Positions 1 to 7,797 are shown, counted from the first letter of the stretch. The stretch: 12,655 bases of DNA from Lysobacteraceae bacterium (GCA_003449515.1 DMHI01000215.1:1-12655), one strand, 5' to 3'. Numbers and translations: made by a program. Notes: generated by a model not told the origin, from the letters alone.

Positions 1-1
1 G

Positions 2-490
2 CCGGTGGATCCGGCGCTGGCCGGCCCGGCGGATGCCGCAGCACCGGCCAGCCCGGCGGATGCCACGGCACCGGCCGAGGCGGCACCGGGGACGCCGGGC
101 ACCCTCACCATCACCATCGAGGCCGATCCGACGGCCGTCGCGGCACTGCCGCCCGAGGCCGTGCTGTTCATCTTCGCGCGCGATGCCGAGGCTGGCGGTC
201 CGCCGGTGGCTGCGCGACGCCTTCCCGCCGCGCGCCTGCCACTCACGCTCACGCTCTCCGACGCCGATCGGCTGATGCCAACGGCCACGCTTTCGGCCAC
301 CCCGCGGGTGGAAGTCTCAGCGCGCTTTGCGCGCTCGGGCACGCTGACCCCGGACGCCGGCGACCTCGTAGCAACGCCCATCGTCGTCGCAACCGCCAAC
401 GCGGCGCCGCTGTCGCTCCGGCTGCTGCCCGGCGCGGCACCCGGCGAGGCACCGAGTGCGACCGCCGGTGCGCCGAACACCGGCACCTGA
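2..490 (+). CDS. ccmI: CcmI-like cytochrome c maturation protein, C-terminal part (5' end outside window)
   Basis: The reading frame is open from the left edge, so the start codon and most of the protein are missing; 162 codons remain before the TGA at 488-490. After an Ala/Pro-rich linker of about 30 residues comes a beta-rich domain with the CcmI/CycH C-terminal pattern: an opening TITIEADP strand, PPEAVLFIFARDAE, a Pro-Pro plus Ala-Arg-Arg strand, LPLTLTLSDADRLMP, then a VEVSARFARSGT strand and a Gly-Asp pair. In known systems CcmI is a membrane-anchored periplasmic protein that holds apocytochrome c and presents it to the haem ligation complex; its TPR region would lie upstream of this window. 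It ends in another low-complexity Ala/Pro/Gly tail. The next gene starts 30 bp downstream on the same strand, so cotranscription is possible. The family call rests on the C-terminal domain only. Confidence 0.75.
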   Translation, partial: PVDPALAGPADAAAPASPADATAPAEAAPGTPGTLTITIEADPTAVAALPPEAVLFIFARDAEAGGPPVAARRLPAARLPLTLTLSDADRLMPTATLSATPRVEVSARFARSGTLTPDAGDLVATPIVVATANAAPLSLRLLPGAAPGEAPSATAGAPNTGT

Positions 491-520
491 GCCGCAGGGC
501 CTGCTGCCACCGCCTTGCGC

Positions 521-1663
521 ATGACCGAGTTCATCCCGCCCGGTACGCAGTTCGCGGCCCTGCCCTCGCCGTTCCCGATGCGGCGCGGCGGTGTGCTGGT
601 CGATGCGCGGCTGGCCTACGAAACCTGGGGGACGCTCAACGACGCAGGCGACAACGCCGTGCTGATCCTGCCGGGCCTGTCGCCCAACGCGCACGCGGCG
701 AGCAACGCGGACAACCCCGCCGAGGGCTGGTGGGAGGGCATGCTCGGCCCCGGCAAGGCCATCGACACCGACCGCTGGTTCGTCATCTGCGTCAACCCGC
801 TCGGCAGTTGCAAAGGCTCGACCGGGGCCGCCTCGCCGCACCCGGACGATGGCGCGCCGTATCGGCTGCGCTTCCCCGATCTGAGTATCGAGGACGGCGC
901 CGATGCCGCCGCGCATCTGCTTCGCGCGCTGGGCATCGACCACCTCGACACCGTCGTCGGCAATTCGATGGGCGGCATGAGTGCGTTGGCCCTGCTGCTG
1001 CGCCACCCGGGCGTCAGTCGGCGGCACATCAACATCAGCGGCAGCGCCCGCTCGCTGCCGTTCTCGATCGCCATCCGCTCGCTGCAGCGCGAAGCCATCC
1101 GCCTCGATCCGCGCTGGGCCGACGGCCACTACACCGAGGCGAGCTACCCGGAGAGCGGCATGCGCATGGCGCGCAAGCTCGGCGTGGTCACCTACCGCTC
1201 GGCGATGGAGTGGGATGGCCGCTTCGGCCGCGTCAGGTTCGACGCCGAGTGCCGCGAGGATGATCCGTTCGGCCCCGAGTTCGAAGTGGAGCGCTACCTC
1301 GAAGGCCACGCGCGCCGCTTCGTGCGCTTCTTCGACCCGAACGCCTACCTGTACCTGTCGCGCTCGATGGACTGGTTCGACGCCGCCGACTACGCGCCCG
1401 GTGCGACACGCGGCGACGGCGCCGACGAGGACGCGAAAGTCATCGCCGCACTGGCCACGGTGAAACTCGAGAAGGCACTCGCCATCGGCGTGCACACCGA
1501 CATCCTGTTCCCGCTGCAGCAGCAGGAGCAGATCGCCGAGGGACTGCGCGCCGGCGGCGCGGACAGCCGCTTCCTGCCGCTGCCCTCGCCGCAGGGCCAC
1601 GACGCCTTCCTCGTCGACCTCGCGCGCTTCGCGCCGGCGGTGAGGGATTTCCTCGAGGGCTGA
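521..1663 (+). CDS. metX: MetX-family alpha/beta-hydrolase acyltransferase, probably serine O-succinyltransferase
   Basis: A 380-residue cytoplasmic alpha/beta-hydrolase of normal MetX length. The catalytic triad is visible: Ser149 in GNSMGGM, Asp327 in HTDILFP and His360 in SPQGHDAF. Classical homoserine O-acetyltransferases carry an LGGCKGTTGP motif followed by a T-I-R-D-M-V segment. This protein instead has LGSCKGSTGA followed by SIEDGADA, and it resembles throughout the Xanthomonas MetX-like proteins reassigned as L-serine O-succinyltransferases. That reaction makes O-succinylserine from serine and succinyl-CoA for cysteine synthesis. The substrate call is by resemblance, and homoserine acylation is the alternative. 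I chose the ATG at 521, which gives an MTEFIPPG N-terminus like the Xanthomonas proteins; a TTG two codons earlier (515) is in frame. Neither has a good Shine-Dalgarno sequence. No clear terminator follows before the tRNA gene. Confidence 0.9.
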   Translation: MTEFIPPGTQFAALPSPFPMRRGGVLVDARLAYETWGTLNDAGDNAVLILPGLSPNAHAASNADNPAEGWWEGMLGPGKAIDTDRWFVICVNPLGSCKGSTGAASPHPDDGAPYRLRFPDLSIEDGADAAAHLLRALGIDHLDTVVGNSMGGMSALALLLRHPGVSRRHINISGSARSLPFSIAIRSLQREAIRLDPRWADGHYTEASYPESGMRMARKLGVVTYRSAMEWDGRFGRVRFDAECREDDPFGPEFEVERYLEGHARRFVRFFDPNAYLYLSRSMDWFDAADYAPGATRGDGADEDAKVIAALATVKLEKALAIGVHTDILFPLQQQEQIAEGLRAGGADSRFLPLPSPQGHDAFLVDLARFAPAVRDFLEG

Positions 1664-1708
1664 GGCGGATTGACGCCCCTCGCAGGCGCGTCGCCGGCCC
1701 GCGCCCGC

Positions 1709-1714
1709 TATACT
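1709..1714 (+). promoter_or_regulatory. Probable -10 box of the tRNA-Leu promoter
   Basis: TATACT lies 12 bp before the first base of the tRNA, inside otherwise GC-rich sequence, which suits a sigma-70 -10 element. At 17 bp spacing the -35 position (about 1686-1691) is GC-rich and does not match the consensus. A TTGACG at 1670-1675 is too far away to pair with it. Confidence 0.5.
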
Positions 1715-1726
1715 GCGCAAGCCCCA

Positions 1727-1813
1727 GCCGGACTGGCGGAATCGGTAGACGCAGCGGACTCAAAATCCGCCGCCCTCAAAAGCGTGTGGGTTCGAGTCCC
1801 ACGTCCGGCACCA
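1727..1813 (+). tRNA. tRNA-Leu (anticodon CAA)
   Basis: An 87-nt class II tRNA read directly from the sequence. The acceptor arms GCCGGAC (1727-1733) and GTCCGGC (1803-1809) pair perfectly, followed by discriminator A and an encoded CCA (1811-1813). The anticodon stem GCGGA/TCCGC (1754-1758 and 1766-1770) encloses a seven-base loop with anticodon CAA at 1761-1763, which decodes UUG leucine. A long variable arm with a short CGC/GCG stem, as expected for Leu, precedes the T arm (GTGGG, loop TTCGAGT, CCCAC). The TT-C-G-A loop and the D-loop GG are present. I see no second copy of the 3' end in the window, so nothing suggests an integration site here. Confidence 0.97.
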
Positions 1814-1931
1814 AGCACCCGCCTGTCTGGGCGCCGCATCACAGTTGCGGCATTCATCCGGGTGTTTTTCGTCAAACCTCGTCTCACGCCGGCGGCATCC
1901 GCGCTCGGCGCGGCTAGGCTGCGCGGCAATC

Positions 1932-3227
1932 ATGCGCTCGCTGCCTTCCCCTGCCGTTGTCGATCCCGTCGCCATCGCCGGCACCTTCGCCGATGCCGCG
2001 GCGCTGGCCCACGGGCTCACCACGTCGACCGGCGTGATGATGGCGTTCTTCGATCGCACCCACCGCGTCGGCTGGGTGAATGCGCGCTACGCCGAATGGT
2101 TCGGCGTGCGGCCCGAGGCACTGGTCGGGCGCACCGTGGCCGAGGTCTACGGCGACAGCGCCTACGCGCTCGCCGCGCCGCGCATCGACATGGCGCTGGC
2201 CGGTCAGCCGATGCGGTACGAGCGGCTGCTCGATCGACCCGGCGACGGGCCGCGCTGGATCTCGGTGTCGCTGCACCCGCACCGCGACACGGATGGCCGC
2301 GTGCTCGGCGTGTTCGCCTGCTCGGTGGAGGTGGACGAACTGCGTCGCACCCGCGACGCGCTCGACCGCTCGCTGCAGGAGATCGCGATCTACCTCGAGA
2401 ACTCCCCGCTTGCCGTTGTCGAGTGGGATCGCGCCGGCCGGGTCCGTCGTTGGGGCGGACAGGCCGAGCGCATGTTCGGATGGAGCGCTGCCGAGACCAC
2501 CGGCCGCAGCGCCGATGAGCTCAGTCTCGTGCATCCCGACGGACGATCTGCCGCCGACGCGTCGTTGCAGGCGCTGCTCGATGGTCGCGAACTGCGCAAC
2601 CGAATGGTCTGCCGCAATCTCATGCGCGACGGACAAGCCTTCCACTGCGAGTGGTTCCAATCGGCCTTCGTCGACAGCACCGGCTCCACCCAGGGCGTGC
2701 TCTCGCTGGGACAGGACGTGAACGCGCGTGTCGAGGCCGAGGAACAGCTCCGCCATGCCGCCAACCATGACGCGTTGACCGGCTGCCACAACCGCTGGCA
2801 CCTGGTGCAGCGCATCGAGCGCGCGCTCAATCGTGCGCGCTGCGAGGGCTCGCGCCTTGCCCTGCTGTATTTCGATCTCGACCGCTTCAAGCCGGTGAAC
2901 GATCGCCACGGCCATGCCACCGGCGATGCGCTGCTGAGAGCCGCGGCCTTGCGTCTGCGTGCGGCAGCGCCGGAGGCCGACTGCATCGCGCGGGTCGGCG
3001 GTGACGAATTCGTGGTGCTGCTGGCCGATGACCGCTCGCCCGCCGCGGCGGAAGCCCTGCGCGCGGCGATGGCGCAACGCTTCCGCGAGCCGTTCGAGAT
3101 CGGAACCCTGCGGCTCGAGATCAGCGCGAGCATCGGCATCGCCCACCATCCCGAACACGGCGATAGCCCGGACGCCCTGCTGCGCGAGGCCGACGACAGC
3201 ATGTACCGCGAGAAGAACGCCCGCTGA
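1932..3227 (+). CDS. PAS-PAS-GGDEF diguanylate cyclase
   Basis: A 431-residue protein with no signal peptide or membrane segment, so probably cytoplasmic. Two PAS-like sensor regions (about residues 30-135 and 145-262) precede a GGDEF domain (about 270-430) that starts with the usual NHDALTGCHNR linker. GGDEF itself is at residues 356-360, and the upstream FDLDRFKPVND segment keeps the metal- and GTP-binding Asp, Phe and Asn. It should therefore make cyclic-di-GMP from two GTP. The allosteric inhibitory RxxD site, which sits five residues before GGDEF, reads P-E-A-D, so the Arg is missing and product inhibition is probably lost. There is no EAL domain. An in-frame TTG at 1845 would add 29 residues rich in Arg and Ser that look non-coding, so I prefer the ATG at 1932, although it lacks a Shine-Dalgarno sequence. 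The signal sensed by the PAS regions cannot be told from sequence. Confidence 0.93.
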   Translation: MRSLPSPAVVDPVAIAGTFADAAALAHGLTTSTGVMMAFFDRTHRVGWVNARYAEWFGVRPEALVGRTVAEVYGDSAYALAAPRIDMALAGQPMRYERLLDRPGDGPRWISVSLHPHRDTDGRVLGVFACSVEVDELRRTRDALDRSLQEIAIYLENSPLAVVEWDRAGRVRRWGGQAERMFGWSAAETTGRSADELSLVHPDGRSAADASLQALLDGRELRNRMVCRNLMRDGQAFHCEWFQSAFVDSTGSTQGVLSLGQDVNARVEAEEQLRHAANHDALTGCHNRWHLVQRIERALNRARCEGSRLALLYFDLDRFKPVNDRHGHATGDALLRAAALRLRAAAPEADCIARVGGDEFVVLLADDRSPAAAEALRAAMAQRFREPFEIGTLRLEISASIGIAHHPEHGDSPDALLREADDSMYREKNAR

Positions 3228-3248
3228 GGCCGTCGTTGGCCGGCCTCA
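3225..3248 (+). terminator. Hairpin at the end of the diguanylate cyclase gene, possible terminator
   Basis: TGAGGCCG (3225-3232) and CGGCCTCA (3241-3248) form a perfect 8 bp stem with an 8-base loop, and the left arm begins with the stop codon itself. The position suits a transcription terminator. No T-run follows, so intrinsic termination is uncertain. Confidence 0.4.
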
Positions 3249-3476
3249 GGCGGTGCCGGCAGGCCTGTGGTCGATGCATCGCTCACGAGCTAGCGGCCAT
3301 CGGGAATGAGACCGCGTTCGAAGGGTCGGCCGGAACCCGGCCTCGTCGCCGTCGGTGATCTCGTGCAGAGAGCCATGCACCCCACCGGTCACCTGCAGGA
3401 GCGGGCGGTCATCGCGCCAGCCAACGCTGGCCCGGCGTACCGAACGGATATGTCAGGTGCTGATGCAGGCTGGCGC
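3249..3476. other. Intergenic stretch with possible decayed coding sequence on the minus strand
   Basis: About 230 bp lie between the stop codons of the convergent cyclase and DUF3228 genes, with no full-length gene. On the minus strand two fragments in different frames look protein-like. One, running past the DUF3228 stop to a TGA at 3409-3411, contains HLTYPFGTPGQRWLAR. The other, open from about 3452 to a stop at 3246-3248, contains WRDDRPLLQVTGGVHGSLHE; within it a GTG at 3390-3392 would give 48 residues. I recognise neither. They may be remnants of a frameshifted gene or chance open frames of GC-rich DNA. Confidence 0.25.
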
Positions 3477-4034
3477 TCAGCCGCGCCAGTTCGCGTGCGC
3501 CTCCCAGAACGCCACACTGCGCGCGTAGGCCTCGCGGTCGATCGGCACGCCGCTGCCGCCTTCGTCCACGCCGAGCGCGTTGCGCATCATCGTGATCGGC
3601 GCCATCGGGATTTCGGCCGGCTCGCGCGTGTACATGCAGCCGACGACGCCCCAGTCGGCGTCGATCGGCGTGCCCTCCTTCGCCATCTGCCCGCGGTCGT
3701 AGAGGATCACCACGAGGTAGTCGGCCACCGGCGGTTCCACGCCTTCGAACCAGCGGTTCAGCACCGGCAACTCGGCCTTGGTGCGCGCCTCGTAGGCCGA
3801 ACGCAGCAGGTGGCGGTTGTCGTCGGTGATCGGCACCACGAGGCAGCGCGTGCTGGTCCAGTTGCGGTGCACGTGCAGCTTGCAGAACGGCGCATAGCCG
3901 TCGAGCACGGCCAGCGGCGGCACGGTGTTGAGGTGCTCGACGAACTGCTCCGGGGTGATGTCCTGGATGGTGTTGCGGCGCGGCTCGCGTGGGAACAGGC
4001 GGGGCTTGGCGAAATCGGTCAGGACGATGGACAC
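3477..4034 (-). CDS. DUF3228 family protein
   Basis: A 185-residue protein that I recognise as DUF3228, a family of unknown function common in gammaproteobacteria. Visible family segments are the N-terminal SIVLTDFAKPRLFPR, the GYAPFCKLHVHRNWTSTRC block, VPITDDNRHLLRSAYEAR, the acidic ADWGVVGCMYTREP region and the C-terminal ITMMRNALGVDEGGSGVPID and FWEAHANWRG. There is no signal peptide or membrane segment, so it is probably cytoplasmic. A longer frame reaches an ATG at 4116-4118. I chose the GTG at 4032-4034 because the family N-terminus begins there and the extra 28 residues look untranslated and would cover the probable -10 box. The gene is divergent from the tricorn-type protease gene across 113 bp. 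The Cys and His in the GYAPFC to HRNW block are striking, but no catalytic role is established to my knowledge. Confidence 0.9.
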   Translation of the reverse strand: MSIVLTDFAKPRLFPREPRRNTIQDITPEQFVEHLNTVPPLAVLDGYAPFCKLHVHRNWTSTRCLVVPITDDNRHLLRSAYEARTKAELPVLNRWFEGVEPPVADYLVVILYDRGQMAKEGTPIDADWGVVGCMYTREPAEIPMAPITMMRNALGVDEGGSGVPIDREAYARSVAFWEAHANWRG

Positions 4035-4063
4035 GGACAGCTCAGCGGAAAAAAGTGCGGCGC

Positions 4064-4069
4064 AGCATA
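4064..4069 (-). promoter_or_regulatory. Probable -10 box for the DUF3228 gene
   Basis: Read on the minus strand this is TATGCT, close to the TATAAT consensus in GC-rich surroundings. It would start transcription near 4057 and leave a leader of about 23 nt before the GTG at 4034. No good -35 hexamer lies at 16-18 bp. The match also supports the shorter start chosen for the DUF3228 gene. Confidence 0.4.
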
Positions 4070-4147
4070 GCCCGCCCTCGCTCGACGCACTTGCGGGCTT
4101 CACGCGTCTTGCGGCCATGATGCGGTGCTTCTCACCCGGACCCGTCC

Positions 4148-7100
4148 ATGCCCCGATCGCCTGCCGTCCGCTCCGCGCTGACCCTTCTCCTCACCCTCTG
4201 CGCCCTGCCCGCCTTGGCCACGGTGGGGTATTACCGCTTTCCGGCGGTGAGTGGCGACACGGTGGTGTTCACCGCCGAAGGCGACCTGTGGGCCACGCCG
4301 CTGGCTGGCGGCGATGCCCGCCGCCTGACGACGCACGCCGGCCAGGAAACGCAGGCCGCGATCTCGCCCGACGGCCGGCAGGTGGCCTTCGTGGCGCAGT
4401 ACGAAGGCCCCGGCGATGCCTACGTGATGCCGCTCAACGGCGGAACGCCGACGCGCCTGAGCTTCGACGGCGGCCGCGTCGAGGTGCACGGCTGGTCGCC
4501 GCAGGGCGAGGTGGTCTACAGCAGCGAAGACCTGGTCGGCCCGGCCGCGCGCCGCGTGCTGCGGCTCGTCGACCCGGCCACGTTGGCCGCGCGTGAACTG
4601 CCCCTGCACGACGCCACACAGGCCGCCTTCGACGATCGCGGCAGGGTGCTGTTCACCCGCTTCGGTGTCCACATGACCGGCGACAACGCCCGCCACTACC
4701 GCGGCGGCGCGATGGGCCAACTGTGGCTCTACGACCCGGCCACCGACGCCGAAGCGCGCCGCTTGGGCAGCGCGGCGGACGGCGCGCTGCACAGCCCGAT
4801 GTGGATCGGCGGACGCTGGCATTTCGTCTCGAACAGCGACGGCGTCGACAACCTCTGGTCGATGGATGCCGAAGGCGGCGATCTGCGCCAGCACACCCGC
4901 CACAGCGAGTTCGAGCTGCGCTCACCGCGCACCGACGGCCGCACCGTGGTCTACCAGCACGGTGCCGACCTGCGCGCCTTCGACCCCGCCAGCGGCGATG
5001 ATCGCGCGCTCGCCATCGCGGTCACCTCCGATTTCGAGCGCCGCCGCGAACGCTGGTTGGAACGCCCGCTGCGCTTCCTCGAAAACGCCAGCCTCGCGCC
5101 GCAGGGCGACCGCTTCGCACTTACCGTGCGCGGCCGTGTGGTGCTGGCCGGCCCCGGCCCGCGCCGCCGCGTTGAAGTGGCCATACCGGCCGAGCACCGC
5201 GCCCGCGCCGCCGTGCTCTCGCACGACGGCCGCGAGGTCTACGCCATCACCGACGGCACCGGCCGGCCCGAGCTCTGGGCCTTCGCCGCCGATGGCGGTC
5301 CGGCGGCGCGCCCGCTCAGCCGCGGCGGCGATGCCCACCGTTGGCGCCTGTTCCCCTCGCCTGACGGCCGCCACATCGCCCACACCGACAAGGCCGGGCG
5401 CTTGCACCTGCTCGAACTGGCCAGCGGCCGCGACACCGTCATCGACCGCGCCGCCTTCGGTGGTGACGACCCCTACGGCAGCAGCATCGAATGGGCAGCG
5501 GACGGCAGCGCCCTCGCCTTCACCCGGCCGGACACGCGAGCGGCGCGCGCGCAGGTGCTGCTGTTCCGCATCGGCGACGCGGCACCCACGGTGCTCACCA
5601 GCGATCGCTACGTGTCGTCGGCACCCGCCTTCTCGCCCGATGGCCGCTGGCTGTATTTCCTCTCGGACCGCGCGTTCGTGGCCTCGCCCTCGGGCCCGTG
5701 GGGCGACCGCAACACCGGCCCCGGCTTTGATCGCCGCGGCAAGGTCTACGCGCTGGCCTTGCAGCCCGGCACGCGTTTTCCCTTCGCGCCACCTGATGAA
5801 CTGGCGCCTCCGGCAACGACGCAACCCACTGAGGCGGGCCAGCCCCCTCCCGCCAACGCCGGACGCCTGCCCGCGATCGTGCTCGAGGGCCTTGGCGCAC
5901 GCCTGTTCGAAGTGCCGGTGCCGGCCGGCAACTACCGCGACCTGCTGGTCGGTAGCGACCGCCTGTGGCTGCTCGACCGCGAGGACAGCGAAGACGTGCT
6001 GAAGACCCTGCCGATCGACAACAAGGGCAGCCCCCCGGAGGTCTTTGCCAGCCATGTGATCAGCGCGCAGATCAGCACCGACCGCGAGCGCATCGGCTTC
6101 GTGCAGCGTCGCGGCGAAACCGACCCCATCCCCGTGGTGGTCGATGCCGGCGCAAAACTGCCGGCCGAACTCGGCCCCGCCATCGTGCGCGTGGCCGACT
6201 GGCGCCTGCCGATCGACCCGGTGCGCGAATGGCGGCAGATGTTCGTCGATGCCTGGCGCATGCACCGGGATTTCAGCTTCGACCCCGCCATGCGCGGGCT
6301 CGACTGGGACGCCGTGCGCATGCAGTACGAGCCGCTGCTGGCCCGCGTGACCGACCGCGCCGATCTCGACGATCTGCTGGCGCAGATGATTGCCCCACTG
6401 GGCATCCTGCACTCGCAGGTGCGCGGCGGCGAGTTCCCTGTCGACGCGGAATCGGCAGCACCGGCCATGCTCGGCGCGGCCTTCGAGCAGACCGCGGAGG
6501 GCCTGCGCATTACACGCATCTACCGCAGCGACATCGAGCTGCCCGAGGAACGCTCGCCGCTGGCGCGGCCCGGTGTCGACGCCCGCGATGGCGACCTGCT
6601 GGTGGCCGTGAATGGCCGGCCGCTGCGCCACGGCGGCGACCTGGCCGCCGCCCTGCACCATCAGGCCGGGCAGCAGGTGCTGCTCGACCTGCGCCGCGAT
6701 GGCCGCGAGGTGAAGACCGTGGTGGTGCCGGTGGATGCGCAACGCAACGCCACCCTGCGCTACAACGACTGGGTGCAGGGCCGCGTTGCCGAGGTCGAGC
6801 GCGTGGGCCGGGGCCGCATCGGCTACCTGCACCTGCGCGCGATGGGGCCGGGCGACATCGCCAGCTTCGTGCGCGACTTCTATGCCAACGTCGAGCGCGA
6901 GGGGCTGGTCATCGACGTGCGCCGCAACCGCGGCGGCAACATCGACTCATGGGTGATCGCGAAGCTGCTGAGGCGCACCTGGGCGTTCTGGCAGCCGCCC
7001 GGGCGCGAGCCCTACTGGAACATGCAGCAGACCTTCCGCGGCCACCTCGTCGTGCTCACCGACGCGCTCACCTACTCGGACGGCGAGACGTTCGCCGCCG

Positions 7101-7471
7101 GTGTCCGGGCCCTCGGCCTCGGCCCGGTGGTGGGCACCCGCACCAGCGGTGCCGGCATCTGGCTCAGCGACCGCAACCGGCTGGCCGACGGTGGTGCGGC
7201 CCGCATCGCCGAGTTCAGCCAGTTCGGCAGCGATGGCCGCTGGCTGATCGAAGGCCGGGGCGTCAGCCCGGACGTCGAGGTCGACAACCCGCCGCGCGAG
7301 TCCTACGGCGGCCGCGACCGCCAACTCGAGACCGCCCTCGCCCTGCTGGAGCGTCAGATCAAGGCGGCACCGGTGGTGCAGCCGCCAACGCAACGCATCC
7401 CGCCGCCGACACAACCCGGCGAGGACGTGGCCCCGCTGGGCGCTGAGCCATCAGGCGGCCCCGGCCGGTGA
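4148..7471 (+). CDS. Secreted tricorn-type protease, S41 family
   Basis: An 1107-residue protein of tricorn size. A signal peptide with a Leu-rich core ends at Ala24 (ALPALA, cut before Thr25), so the enzyme is probably periplasmic. Residues 25 to about 640 hold beta-propeller (PD40-like) repeats, for example ISPDGRQVAF near 72 and FSPDGRWLYF near 495. A Pro-rich linker lies near 555-578. An alpha-helical C1 region (about 690-760) is followed by a PDZ domain (about 770-870) and the S41 core. Catalytic residues align with archaeal tricorn (His746, Ser965, Glu1023): His755 in GILHSQ, Ser977-Asp978 in TYSDGE and Glu1035 in IEGRGVSPD. The spacings are nearly identical, so the protein should be active. 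Tricorn cuts oligopeptides, and here the substrates are probably envelope or imported peptides. The last 40 residues are Pro/Gly-rich. No strong Shine-Dalgarno sequence precedes the ATG. The 3' end overlaps the minus-strand cysteine cluster gene by 21 bp. Confidence 0.93.
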   Translation: MPRSPAVRSALTLLLTLCALPALATVGYYRFPAVSGDTVVFTAEGDLWATPLAGGDARRLTTHAGQETQAAISPDGRQVAFVAQYEGPGDAYVMPLNGGTPTRLSFDGGRVEVHGWSPQGEVVYSSEDLVGPAARRVLRLVDPATLAARELPLHDATQAAFDDRGRVLFTRFGVHMTGDNARHYRGGAMGQLWLYDPATDAEARRLGSAADGALHSPMWIGGRWHFVSNSDGVDNLWSMDAEGGDLRQHTRHSEFELRSPRTDGRTVVYQHGADLRAFDPASGDDRALAIAVTSDFERRRERWLERPLRFLENASLAPQGDRFALTVRGRVVLAGPGPRRRVEVAIPAEHRARAAVLSHDGREVYAITDGTGRPELWAFAADGGPAARPLSRGGDAHRWRLFPSPDGRHIAHTDKAGRLHLLELASGRDTVIDRAAFGGDDPYGSSIEWAADGSALAFTRPDTRAARAQVLLFRIGDAAPTVLTSDRYVSSAPAFSPDGRWLYFLSDRAFVASPSGPWGDRNTGPGFDRRGKVYALALQPGTRFPFAPPDELAPPATTQPTEAGQPPPANAGRLPAIVLEGLGARLFEVPVPAGNYRDLLVGSDRLWLLDREDSEDVLKTLPIDNKGSPPEVFASHVISAQISTDRERIGFVQRRGETDPIPVVVDAGAKLPAELGPAIVRVADWRLPIDPVREWRQMFVDAWRMHRDFSFDPAMRGLDWDAVRMQYEPLLARVTDRADLDDLLAQMIAPLGILHSQVRGGEFPVDAESAAPAMLGAAFEQTAEGLRITRIYRSDIELPEERSPLARPGVDARDGDLLVAVNGRPLRHGGDLAAALHHQAGQQVLLDLRRDGREVKTVVVPVDAQRNATLRYNDWVQGRVAEVERVGRGRIGYLHLRAMGPGDIASFVRDFYANVEREGLVIDVRRNRGGNIDSWVIAKLLRRTWAFWQPPGREPYWNMQQTFRGHLVVLTDALTYSDGETFAAGVRALGLGPVVGTRTSGAGIWLSDRNRLADGGAARIAEFSQFGSDGRWLIEGRGVSPDVEVDNPPRESYGGRDRQLETALALLERQIKAAPVVQPPTQRIPPPTQPGEDVAPLGAEPSGGPGR

Positions 7472-7792
7472 CGGTGGCACGTCCGCGTGGCTGCGCGCGA
7501 AATCCTCGCGCACCGCGCGGCAGTAGGGCCCGGCCATGACGAACCGCCGGCAACTGTCGGGCCGCGTCGCGTAGATCGAGCACGACATCGTCGAGCGGTC
7601 GAGCGCCACGCACCAGCCATCCGCGGCGCGCGCCATCACCCGCAGCCCGCTGTCGGTGACGACGGTCAACGCGTCATCGATGCCATCGGCGGCATCGACG
7701 ATCACGGTCAGCCGACAGCAGACCGCCGCGCAGTGCGCGCAGTCCGGCCGTCCCGGACGGGCCGACGCGTGCGGAGGAGGGGCGGTGGCGAT
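7451..7792 (-). CDS. YkgJ-type cysteine cluster protein (start codon non-canonical or disrupted)
   Basis: A small zinc- or iron-binding protein of the YkgJ/UPF0153 type. In frame order the minus strand encodes a CAHCAAVCC motif, then GWCVALD, SCSIYATRPDSCRRF and GPYC, eight cysteines in the family pattern. The biochemical role of this family is not settled. The first in-frame ATG, GTG or TTG is a GTG at 7703-7705, which would cut off the CxxC and CC cysteines and leave 84 residues, so I judge it not to be the true start. In-frame coding continues upstream with no ATG, GTG or TTG for well over 100 bp. The best-placed candidate is an ATC at 7790-7792, five bases after GGGAGA, giving 113 residues; a CTG at 7817-7819 has no Shine-Dalgarno sequence. 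A base error in the assembly is an equally good explanation. The stop at 7451-7453 lies inside the end of the convergent tricorn gene. Confidence 0.75.
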   Translation of the reverse strand: MATAPPPHASARPGRPDCAHCAAVCCRLTVIVDAADGIDDALTVVTDSGLRVMARAADGWCVALDRSTMSCSIYATRPDSCRRFVMAGPYCRAVREDFARSHADVPPSPAGAA

Positions 7793-7797
7793 GAACG

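Noticed and set aside
1803..1813. The 3' end of the tRNA gene as a possible attachment site for an integrated element.
   Set aside because: There is no repeated tRNA end, integrase or foreign-looking gene in the window, and the next gene is an ordinary chromosomal cyclase.
1670..2518. An open frame running through the tRNA-Leu gene and into the cyclase gene.
   Set aside because: It overlaps a perfectly folded tRNA and is out of frame with the PAS-GGDEF protein.
4922..6832. A 636-codon minus-strand open frame inside the tricorn-type gene.
   Set aside because: The plus strand encodes a complete protease with catalytic residues at tricorn spacing. The antisense product is a low-information Ala, Val, Gly, Gln and His mix.
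7703..7705. GTG as the start of an 84-residue cysteine cluster protein.
   Set aside because: It would leave out the CAHCAAVCC motif encoded directly upstream in the same frame, which is the family's N-terminal metal-binding signature.
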